A model generated the notes under the pieces. It had not been told where the DNA came from. It was given only the letters and a program-made list of their open reading frames with translations, and made no database searches. From contig CAMYEU010000130.1 in assembly GCA_947254465.1 (NCBI GenBank), forward strand, positions 1-5,038: a stretch of 5,038 nt of DNA. The letters are read 5' to 3'. Made by a program: the position numbers and the translations under genes. Shown here piece by piece: positions 1 to 4,361 of the stretch; position 1 is the stretch's first letter, and each line of letters starts with the position of its first letter. The stretch is from an uncultured Gemella sp. GTDB taxonomy: Bacteria > Bacillota > Bacilli > Staphylococcales > Gemellaceae.

Positions 1-251
1 TGCTTAGCTTTAAACTTCATGATGCTTCTAAAATTGATAAATTTTTACGTTCGTTAAAAGTAGCAACTTTCGCTGAAAGTTTAGGTGGAGTAGAAACATT
101 AGTTACTTATCCTACAACTCAAACACATTTCGATATTCCAGAAGAATTACGTCTTTCTTACGGATTAACACCAGATTTATTAAGAATATCTGTATGTGTT
201 GAAGATATTGAAGATTTATTAGAAGATTTTGCACAAGCTTTAGAAGTATAG
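1..251 (+). CDS. C-terminal end of a Cys/Met-metabolism PLP-dependent enzyme (cystathionine gamma-synthase / beta- or gamma-lyase family), truncated by window edge
   Basis: Read in the frame starting at base 3, the first 82 codons before the TAG at 249-251 give the small C-terminal domain of the MetB/MetC/MetI fold-type I PLP enzymes. Fragment residues 26-33 read SLGGVETL, the family's conserved serine-glycine motif. Residues 37-42 (PTTQTH) take the place of the usual PxxxTH, and residues 60-64 (LRISV) hold the arginine that binds the substrate carboxylate. The PLP lysine domain lies outside the window, so synthase (cysteine plus activated homoserine to cystathionine) cannot be told from lyase. 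The next gene, a MalY/PatB-type C-S lyase, starts 12 bp after the stop. If that gene is the beta-lyase, this one is most simply the gamma-synthase (MetI/MetB type). That assignment is inference from context. Promoter and start are not visible. Confidence 0.88.
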   Translation, partial: LSFKLHDASKIDKFLRSLKVATFAESLGGVETLVTYPTTQTHFDIPEELRLSYGLTPDLLRISVCVEDIEDLLEDFAQALEV

Positions 252-263
252 AAGACAGAAATA

Positions 264-1445
264 ATGAGTAGAGTAGAAGAATTTGTAAATAAGTATTATG
301 TTGAAAGAAGAAATACAAATAGTTTAAAATGGGATGCTTTAGAAGAAAGATTTGGAGATAAAGATTTACTTGCTATGTGGGTAGCTGATATGGAATTTAA
401 AACTCCAGAGAGTATAAGAGAAGCGCTGATTGAACGTGTAAATCATGGGGTTTTCGGTTATACTAAGTTACCTGAAAGTTATTACGATGAATATAAAAAA
501 TGGCAAAAACAAAAGTATGATGTCAATGTGGAAAAACAGTGGATAAGATTTGCTCCTGGTATCGTTCAAGCAATTTTATGGGTGATTCACGCATATACAA
601 AAAAAGAAGATTCAGTTATAATTATGCCACCTGTGTATTATCCATTTGCTAATTCTATTAGAAATAGTGGTAGAAATTTGGTTGAAGCACCGTTACTTGA
701 GAAAAATGGTGGGTTTAAAATAGATTTTGATACATTTGAAAAAGAAATTCGTGATAATAATGTAAAATTATATATTCATTGTTCACCGCATAATCCAGTG
801 GGTAGAGTGTGGACATTAGAAGAACAAAAACGAGTATTTGAAATTTGTGAGAAGTACAATGTGTTTGTATTATCTGATGAAATTCATCAAGACTTCACAT
901 ATGAGAATCATAAACAAATTTCGGCGTTAGCGTTAGAAGATGGGAAATATAATCATCGTCTTATCGTTGCCAACTCAGGATCTAAAACCTTTAACCTTGC
1001 ATCATTAGTTCATGCTACTATATTAATCCCTGATGATGCTGTTAGAAAAGTCTTTGACACGTATAAAAAAGAAAACTTAGAAGCGGAACCAAGTCTGTTA
1101 GGACAAATTGCTTTAGAAGCAGGATATAGGGAAGGTCGTGAATGGCTTGAAGGATTGAAGGAAACCGTACAGTATAATTATAATCTACTTCGTGAAACTC
1201 TAGCAGAAAAAGTACCTGAAATTAAAGTTTATCCGCTAGAAGGAACGTATTTAGCATTTGTTAATTTAGAGAAAGTTCTAAATGGAAAAACAACAAAAGA
1301 ATTCATACAAGATGAGTGCGGTTTAGCGATTGATTTTGGTCACTGGTTTGGCAAAGGTTATAATAAATATATTAGAATAAATCTAGCGACTAGCCCGGAT
1401 AATGTAAAAGAGGCTATTGATAGAATTGTAAAAAATTGTAACTAG
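264..1445 (+). CDS. patB: MalY/PatB-family PLP-dependent C-S lyase (probable cystathionine beta-lyase)
   Basis: A complete 393-residue aminotransferase-fold protein, the normal length for the MalY/PatB family. These cytosolic enzymes cleave C-S bonds beta to the amino acid, turning cystathionine into homocysteine, pyruvate and ammonia; several oral-bacterial members also release H2S from cysteine. Visible signatures are WVADMEF at 39-45, a PPVYYPF segment at 122-128 for the residue stacking on the cofactor, SPHNPVG at 174-180 with N177, SDEIH at 204-208 with D205 for the pyridine nitrogen, SGSKTFN at 238-244 with K241 as the Schiff-base lysine, and R371 in YIRINLA for the substrate carboxylate. 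All key residues are present. The ATG at 264 has only a poor ribosome binding site (GAAGACAG), so translation is probably coupled to the upstream enzyme, whose stop is 12 bp away. A sulfur-amino-acid operon is implied. It could be a general cysteine desulfhydrase rather than a dedicated cystathionine lyase. Confidence 0.93.
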   Translation: MSRVEEFVNKYYVERRNTNSLKWDALEERFGDKDLLAMWVADMEFKTPESIREALIERVNHGVFGYTKLPESYYDEYKKWQKQKYDVNVEKQWIRFAPGIVQAILWVIHAYTKKEDSVIIMPPVYYPFANSIRNSGRNLVEAPLLEKNGGFKIDFDTFEKEIRDNNVKLYIHCSPHNPVGRVWTLEEQKRVFEICEKYNVFVLSDEIHQDFTYENHKQISALALEDGKYNHRLIVANSGSKTFNLASLVHATILIPDDAVRKVFDTYKKENLEAEPSLLGQIALEAGYREGREWLEGLKETVQYNYNLLRETLAEKVPEIKVYPLEGTYLAFVNLEKVLNGKTTKEFIQDECGLAIDFGHWFGKGYNKYIRINLATSPDNVKEAIDRIVKNCN

Positions 1446-1450
1446 TAGAA

Positions 1451-1503
1451 TTAATAAGAAGGAAGAACTTAGAGAGGATTTCTGGGTTCTTCTTTCTTAT
1501 TAA
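1451..1503 (+). terminator. Long hairpin ending the C-S lyase operon
   Basis: Bases 1451-1473 pair with 1481-1503 without interruption: 23 bp, with three G-U pairs and a 7-base loop (GAGGATT). The G-U pairs are valid only in plus-strand RNA, since they become C-A mismatches in the opposite transcript; the structure therefore belongs to the lyase mRNA. The 3' arm is pyrimidine-rich, but no clean U tract follows, so this is either a non-canonical terminator or a 3'-end stabilising stem facing the convergent S20 gene. Confidence 0.6.
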
Positions 1504-1508
1504 GTAAT

Positions 1509-1538
1509 AAAAAAAACTACTCAGAAGTCTGAGTAGTT
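1509..1538 (-). terminator. Intrinsic terminator of rpsT (minus strand)
   Basis: A perfect 11-base inverted repeat, AACTACTCAGA (1515-1525) and its complement (1528-1538), forms a hairpin that on the minus strand is followed by a run of eight U (the A run at 1509-1516 on the plus strand, which overlaps the foot of the stem). It begins 7 bases after the S20 stop codon. In the plus direction the hairpin is followed by AATAAAATTA with no U tract, so it works mainly for rpsT. Confidence 0.88.
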
Positions 1539-1545
1539 AATAAAA

Positions 1546-1788
1546 TTATTTAGCTAGGTTTGATTTATATCTAGCAGCTGCGTTTTTGTGGATTAAGTTA
1601 GTTTTAGCAGCTTTATCGATTTTTTTGTAAGCAAGGTTTACTAACTCTGCAGCGTTAGCAGCACCTTCAGATTTAGCTACTTTAGCTTTTTTAATAGCTG
1701 TACGCATTTCAGATTTTTTAGCTGTGTTAGCAGCATTAGTTTTAGCATCTTTTCTTACGCTTAATACTGATGATTTAATGTTTGGCAT
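1546..1788 (-). CDS. rpsT: 30S ribosomal protein S20
   Basis: An 80-residue basic, lysine- and alanine-rich, all-helical protein starting MPNIKSS, the usual S20 start. It carries the family core SEMRTAIKKAK near residues 26-36 and the tail KIDKAAKTNLIHKNAAARYKSNLAK at 56-80. S20 is a primary binder of 16S rRNA in the small subunit. The reading frame could open 9 bases further upstream at a GTG (1797), but that codon lies inside the Shine-Dalgarno sequence; AGGAGG at 1802-1797 stands 8 bases before the ATG at 1788 and fixes the start there. The gene is monocistronic, with its own promoter at 1912-1884, a leader of about 90 bases and an 11-bp terminator. It is convergent with the lyase operon and divergent from queT. 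Confidence 0.97.
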   Translation of the reverse strand: MPNIKSSVLSVRKDAKTNAANTAKKSEMRTAIKKAKVAKSEGAANAAELVNLAYKKIDKAAKTNLIHKNAAARYKSNLAK

Positions 1789-1877
1789 TCGATTCACCTC
1801 CTGGTCCTTATTTTTATTACTAAGAAATATTAATTAATATTCTTAATTACAATGAATTAAGTGTTGTTAGATACAAC
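1789..1877 (-). promoter_or_regulatory. Structured 5' leader of rpsT
   Basis: The leader of about 90 bases between the predicted transcription start (near 1877) and the rpsT ATG holds two adjacent inverted repeats. One is a 7-bp stem, 1842-1848 with 1855-1861, around a 6-base loop. The other is a perfect 16-base palindrome at 1826-1841 (AATATTAATTAATATT). They abut, and three further bases on either side of the palindrome could pair (1822-1824 with 1842-1844) at the expense of the first stem. S20 is autoregulated in E. coli, so a feedback site is possible, but I know of no established S20 leader family that this matches. The strong ribosome binding site at 1802-1797 is outside both stems. Confidence 0.4.
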
Positions 1878-1883
1878 TACCTC

Positions 1884-1912
1884 ATTTTAACATATTAAAA
1901 TTGTAAATGCAA
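1884..1912 (-). promoter_or_regulatory. Sigma-A promoter of rpsT
   Basis: On the minus strand, TTGCAT (1912-1907) and TAAAAT (1889-1884) are separated by exactly 17 bases, a close match to the vegetative consensus. The predicted start is near 1877, about 90 bases before the S20 ATG. Confidence 0.75.
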
Positions 1913-1970
1913 GGCATTTTTATAATTTTTTTAGTAATAGATAATTTTTTTATATTTTTTTAGATTTTTA

Positions 1971-2000
1971 TTGACTAATGTCTATAATATGTGTTAGTAT
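1971..2000 (+). promoter_or_regulatory. Sigma-A promoter of queT
   Basis: TTGACT at 1971-1976 and TAGTAT at 1995-2000 have an 18-base spacer; TG at 1992-1993 gives an extended -10 (TGTTAGTAT). The start would fall near 2007, leaving about 60 leader bases before the aptamer. The TATAAT-like bases at 1983-1988 are too close to this -35 to be its partner. Bases 1913-1970, between the divergent promoters, are T-rich with no further feature that I can see. Confidence 0.7.
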
Positions 2001-2065
2001 ATATGACGTTGATATTTAATTTTACATAGGTAAGGTTATTTGTCTTCTGACTTTATTATAATAAA

Positions 2066-2100
2066 AGATGTTTGAGAGATCCATCTATAAAAAAAACTTG
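2066..2100 (+). promoter_or_regulatory. PreQ1-I riboswitch aptamer upstream of queT
   Basis: P1 is AGATG (2066-2070) with CATCT (2082-2086). It closes an 11-base loop TTTGAGAGATC and is followed by the tail ATAAAAAAAACTTG (2087-2100). Layout and spacing match the B. subtilis queC preQ1-I aptamer: a 5-bp P1, a loop starting UU-pyrimidine then a trinucleotide, and an A-rich tail ending in CU. The pseudoknot P2 would be GAG (2074-2076) with CTT (2097-2099), where B. subtilis uses UAG with CUA, so the pairing is kept while the bases differ. The loop is not a perfect consensus match, but the downstream gene is a queuosine-precursor transporter, the expected regulon. Ligand binding should favour the adjacent terminator and so switch the gene off. 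Confidence 0.8.
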
Positions 2101-2137
2101 AAGTACTGGTTTCTCAAAATCAGTGCTTCTTTATTTT
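2100..2137 (+). terminator. Riboswitch-controlled attenuator terminator of queT
   Basis: Bases 2100-2112 pair with 2117-2129 (13 bp, two G-U) around a CTCA loop, followed by TTTATTTT at 2130-2137. The stem starts at the last base of the aptamer tail. A competing antiterminator is visible: aptamer loop bases 2071-2081 can pair with 2108-2118 over 11 consecutive positions, including two G-U pairs. That helix destroys both the pseudoknot loop and the upper part of the terminator. The switch therefore reads as a transcriptional off-switch: preQ1 holds the loop in the aptamer, freeing 2108-2118 to form the terminator. Confidence 0.85.
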
Positions 2138-2164
2138 CTCTTAAACAAGACAAGGAGATATAAA

Positions 2165-2692
2165 ATGAAAAATAATACAGTTAAAGTATTAACTATCCAA
2201 GCATTAATAGCAGCTATATATGTTGTTTTAACAGTTGCTATTGCACCATTTTCATACGGTGCTATTCAATTACGTATTAGTGAATCACTATCTCAATTAG
2301 TGGTATTTAGTAAAAAATATTGGTTCCCTATAACTTTAGGAGTAGCAATAGCAAATATTTTTAGTCCACTTGGTATTGTAGATGTGTTCTTCGGAACATT
2401 AGGAACAGGTTTAGCGTTAGCTATCAGTGTTTTTGTATTTAAATTTGTGAAAAATAGAATCGCTAGACACATCATTAATATCGTTTTATACTTAGTGATT
2501 TGTATGCCTATTATTGCATATGAAATTACTATCTTTAGTGGTGACAACTCTGCAAGAGTACCATTCGAATTTGAGGCTTTCACAGCAATTTATGGATCAC
2601 TTTTATTATCACAAATTGTCGTAATGGTAATTGGTATTGTTATTACAGAAGCTTTAAATAAAGCTATTGATCTTAAAAAAGTTTTTGAATAA
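2165..2692 (+). CDS. queT: QueT-family queuosine precursor transporter (ECF-type substrate-binding S component)
   Basis: A 175-residue, very hydrophobic membrane protein of the QueT family (COG4708). Segments near residues 7-27, 52-68, 72-93, 102-124 and 141-163 look membrane-spanning. The family stretch YGAIQLRISESL at 31-42 and the glycine- and asparagine-rich part around LGVAIANIFSPLGIVDVFFGTLGTG (58-82) are the recognisable blocks. QueT proteins are thought to be the substrate-capturing S component for queuosine precursors and to share an energising ECF module (two ATPases plus EcfT) that is absent here and must be encoded elsewhere. The frame stays open upstream to 2123, but that GTG lies inside the terminator stem. 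AGGAG at 2153-2157, 7 bases before the ATG at 2165, sets the start. The gene stands alone, between the riboswitch and its own terminator. Confidence 0.93.
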   Translation: MKNNTVKVLTIQALIAAIYVVLTVAIAPFSYGAIQLRISESLSQLVVFSKKYWFPITLGVAIANIFSPLGIVDVFFGTLGTGLALAISVFVFKFVKNRIARHIINIVLYLVICMPIIAYEITIFSGDNSARVPFEFEAFTAIYGSLLLSQIVVMVIGIVITEALNKAIDLKKVFE

Positions 2693-2700
2693 TATATTTT

Positions 2701-2739
2701 AAAATCGTTAGAAATTTTTTCTAGCGATTTTTTTATTTT
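2701..2739 (+). terminator. Intrinsic terminator of queT
   Basis: Bases 2701-2714 pair with 2718-2731 (14 positions, one G-U) around a short T loop. The core is ATCGTTAGA against TCTAGCGAT, and the seven T at 2728-2734, then ATTTT, form the U tract. It begins 8 bases after the queT stop. Confidence 0.9.
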
Positions 2740-2743
2740 AGTA

Positions 2744-2774
2744 TTGACTATTACGCTACGTGATAGTATATAAT
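2744..2774 (+). promoter_or_regulatory. MerR-type promoter with 19-bp spacer
   Basis: TTGACT at 2744-2749 and a perfect TATAAT at 2769-2774 lie 19 bases apart. Elements this good at an over-long spacing are the hallmark of promoters activated by MerR-family proteins through DNA untwisting. The gene immediately downstream is a MerR-family regulator, so autoregulation is the natural reading. Predicted start is near 2781. Confidence 0.8.
2747..2767 (+). promoter_or_regulatory. Dyad operator between -35 and -10 of the MerR-family gene
   Basis: ACTATTACG (2747-2755) and CGTGATAGT (2759-2767) are inverted copies matching at 8 of 9 positions around a CTA centre, filling the promoter spacer as MerR operators do. 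A second, perfect 10-base palindrome, TCACTAGTGA (2782-2791), lies at the predicted transcription start. An outer pair, ATAGTAT (2763-2769) and ATACTAT (2793-2799), brackets it. These could be extra contacts or simply AT-rich coincidence. Confidence 0.65.
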
Positions 2775-2818
2775 AAGAATATCACTAGTGAGATACTATA
2801 TAAATAAAGAGGGAAAAG

Positions 2819-3556
2819 ATGAAAATAAATGAGGTAGTAAAACTTACAGGGGTAAGTGCAAGAACATTACAATATTATGATGAGATTGGATTATTAATTC
2901 CGAAGAAACTAGATAATGGTTATAGAGATTATACTGATGAGAATCTAGAAAAACTTCAAAAGATTCTATTTTACAGATTTCTAAAGTTCAAGTTAAATGA
3001 TATAAAAGAATTACTGAAAGAAGATGTTGATAATTTAAAAATACTTGAGCAACAGCGAGAATTAATAGTAAAAGAAAAAGAAAAGTTTGAAATAATTTTA
3101 CATAATATAGAAAAAACAATAAAAACATATAAAGGAGAAGAAATAATGACTATAGAAGAAAAATTTAATGGATTTAAAAAAGAAGATTTAAATAAGTATG
3201 AAAATCAAGCTATAGAAAAATATGGAAAAGAAACAATAGAAGATTCTAAAAAAAGACAGAGTGGTAAAGAGGATGTAGTAGCTGAGCAGTTTAACGAAGT
3301 ATTCCGTTCGATGGCAGAATATAAAAAAGATGGAATTAGTATAGAAGAAAGTAAAGTTCAATCTAGAGTAGAGGATCTTTATAATCATATGAACCAGTAT
3401 GCTTTTGATTGTAGTGTAGAAGTATTTTCTTATATAGGAAAAGGTTATGTGCATAATCCAGAATTCAAAAGTAATATAGATAAATTTGGAGAAGGAGTAG
3501 CTGAGTATACTTCTAAAGCTATAGAGGTATATTGCAGTAGTAGATTAAATAAGTAA
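2819..3556 (+). CDS. TipAL/Mta-like MerR-family activator with C-terminal TipAS ligand-binding domain
   Basis: A 245-residue regulator with the MerR winged helix-turn-helix at residues 3-68: KLTGVSARTLQYYDEIGLLIP is the helix-turn-helix and GYRDYTDENLEKLQ the wing. A charged coiled-coil dimerisation helix follows at about 72-108, then a TipAS-type all-helical domain at 110-245 beginning MTIEEKFNGFKKEDL. Length and domain order match Streptomyces TipAL and B. subtilis Mta, which sense thiopeptides or other drugs and activate resistance genes. C198 in FDCS aligns with one TipA cysteine, but the position of the thiostrepton-attachment cysteine (C214 in TipAL, from memory) is Y205 here. AGAGGG at 2808-2813 stands 5 bases before the ATG. 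No efflux pump or resistance gene is adjacent, so the target other than itself is unknown. Ligand is unassigned. Confidence 0.9.
   Translation: MKINEVVKLTGVSARTLQYYDEIGLLIPKKLDNGYRDYTDENLEKLQKILFYRFLKFKLNDIKELLKEDVDNLKILEQQRELIVKEKEKFEIILHNIEKTIKTYKGEEIMTIEEKFNGFKKEDLNKYENQAIEKYGKETIEDSKKRQSGKEDVVAEQFNEVFRSMAEYKKDGISIEESKVQSRVEDLYNHMNQYAFDCSVEVFSYIGKGYVHNPEFKSNIDKFGEGVAEYTSKAIEVYCSSRLNK
3131..3148 (+). promoter_or_regulatory. Internal ribosome binding site and in-frame start for a free TipAS domain
   Basis: Inside the regulator gene, AAAGGAG (3131-3137) stands 8 bases before an in-frame ATG at 3146 (codon 110), exactly where the coiled coil ends and the TipAS domain begins. Initiation here would give a 136-residue ligand-binding protein without the DNA-binding half, ending at 3556. 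Streptomyces tipA makes such a short form (TipAS, 144 residues) from an internal start. The site is stronger than many gene starts, but it also simply encodes KGEE, so chance is possible. Confidence 0.55.
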
Positions 3557-3579
3557 TTAGCTCTAGAAAAAAATAAATT

Positions 3580-3600
3580 AATATTCTTTTGAATTTTTTT
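3580..3600 (+). terminator. Weak AT-only terminator after the TipA-like gene
   Basis: ATTC (3583-3586) pairs with GAAT (3591-3594) around a TTTT loop. Two more A-T pairs follow after one mismatch, and the seven T at 3594-3600 serve as the tract. With so few G-C pairs the stem is poor, and some read-through into the ribosomal operon is likely. Confidence 0.35.
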
Positions 3601-3610
3601 AAAAAAACTA

Positions 3611-3639
3611 TTGACAAATAAAATTATATATATTAGAAT
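3611..3639 (+). promoter_or_regulatory. Sigma-A promoter of rplJ-rplL
   Basis: A perfect TTGACA (3611-3616) and TAGAAT (3634-3639) with a 17-base spacer make this the best promoter in the window. The predicted start near 3646 gives a leader of about 160 bases before rplJ. Confidence 0.88.
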
Positions 3640-3654
3640 GAATAAGTCAGTTGA

Positions 3655-3709
3655 AAATGTACCGTAGACAGTAGGGGGAGAAATCCTTAATTAACCTACC
3701 GAGGACAAA
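3655..3709 (+). promoter_or_regulatory. Ribosomal protein L10 leader (L10-L12 binding RNA)
   Basis: The conserved block CCGTAGACAGTAGG (3662-3675) and its partner CCTACCGAGG (3695-3704) are the signature of the Gram-positive L10 leader. GTAGG (3671-3675) pairs with CCTAC (3695-3699); inside it GGA (3677-3679) and TCC (3684-3686) close a GAAA tetraloop. The unpaired GTAGACA and CCGAGGA flanks correspond to the part that mimics the L10 site on 23S rRNA. When L10-L12 complex is in excess it binds here and lowers expression of its own operon. The location directly upstream of rplJ fits. Confidence 0.9.
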
Positions 3710-3730
3710 ATTCGAAAAGAAACTTATGTG

Positions 3731-3767
3731 CCTTTTTGTATGTTCTCGCATGCAAGAAGGTTTTTTT
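3731..3767 (+). terminator. L10-leader attenuator terminator
   Basis: Bases 3731-3743 pair with 3748-3760 over 13 consecutive positions (three G-U) around a TCTC loop, followed by seven T (3761-3767). It sits 41 bases before the rplJ start, so it must be conditional. CGAAAAG (3713-3719), just after the L10 aptamer, can pair with CTTTTTG (3732-3738) and would block the terminator; this antiterminator assignment is my inference. Confidence 0.85.
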
Positions 3768-3808
3768 AATGGTACTGAAATTGATAAATCTACTTAGGAG
3801 GAAGTTCA

Positions 3809-4309
3809 ATGTCAAAAGCTATTGAGAGAAAACAAGAGTTAGTAAATCAAATCGCAGAAGAAATTAAAGCAAGTTCTTCAGTTGTTATCGCTGACTACCG
3901 TGGATTAAACGTTGCGGAAGTAACAGAATTACGTAACAACATGCGTAACGAAGGTTTAACTTTTAAAGTTTATAAAAACTCATTAGTTCGTCGTGCGATG
4001 GAGCAAGCAGGAATTGAAGGATTAGACGAAGTTCTAACTGGACCAAATGCTTTTGCTTTCTCAACAGACGATGCTGTAGCTCCTGCTAGAGTTTTAAACG
4101 ATTTCGCTAAAGAACACGAAAACTTAGAACTAAAAGCTGGTGTTATAGAAGGAAAAGTTGCAGATCAAGCTGAAATTAAAGCTATCGCTACATTACCAAG
4201 TCGCGAAGGATTACTTTCAATGTTACTATCTGTATTAACAGCGCCAATGCGCAATACTGCTTTAGCTGTTAAAGCTGTTGCAGACCAAAAAGCTGAACAA
4301 GAAGCTTAA
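3809..4309 (+). CDS. rplJ: 50S ribosomal protein L10
   Basis: A 166-residue protein of normal length. The N-terminal RNA-binding domain carries SSVVIADYRGLNVAEVTELR (23-42), YKNSL (55-59) and GPNAFAF (78-84). The second domain ends with LPSREGLLSMLLSVLTAPMRN (129-149), and the alanine-rich helix to the C-terminus is where L7/L12 dimers dock. L10 anchors the stalk to 23S rRNA at the GTPase-associated centre. AGGAGG at 3796-3801, 7 bases before the ATG, is an excellent ribosome binding site. The operon continues with rplL after 52 bases; rplK and rplA are not upstream as they are in B. subtilis, where the TipA-like gene stands instead. Control is by the L10 leader. Confidence 0.98.
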   Translation: MSKAIERKQELVNQIAEEIKASSSVVIADYRGLNVAEVTELRNNMRNEGLTFKVYKNSLVRRAMEQAGIEGLDEVLTGPNAFAFSTDDAVAPARVLNDFAKEHENLELKAGVIEGKVADQAEIKAIATLPSREGLLSMLLSVLTAPMRNTALAVKAVADQKAEQEA

Positions 4310-4361
4310 TAAATAAAAAAATACTAAAAACATATAATTTAAAAATCGGAGGAAATTTATA

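Noticed and set aside
112..318. 68-codon minus-strand open frame over the junction of the two PLP-enzyme genes
   Set aside because: Leucine- and isoleucine-rich complement of two real coding ends, without family resemblance.
1789..1797. Three-codon extension of S20 from a GTG
   Set aside because: That codon is part of the Shine-Dalgarno region, and S20 proteins of Firmicutes commonly begin MPNIKS or MANIKS.
2007..2065. Possible second aptamer or extra hairpin (GTC-TTCT-GAC and a TTATTATAATAA palindrome) in the queT leader
   Set aside because: The stems are only 3 bp or purely A-T, and nothing resembles a second preQ1 or another known riboswitch.
2123..2164. 14-codon N-terminal extension of QueT from a GTG
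   Set aside because: The GTG lies inside the 3' arm of the attenuator hairpin and has no ribosome binding site; the ATG at 2165 has AGGAG at the right distance.
2293..2583. 96-codon minus-strand open frame inside queT
   Set aside because: It overlaps a clearly coding membrane protein gene throughout and has no recognisable protein family or start signal.
3188..3454. 88-codon minus-strand open frame inside the TipA-like gene
   Set aside because: Phenylalanine- and isoleucine-rich translation of the complement of an AAA/GAA-rich gene; typical shadow frame.
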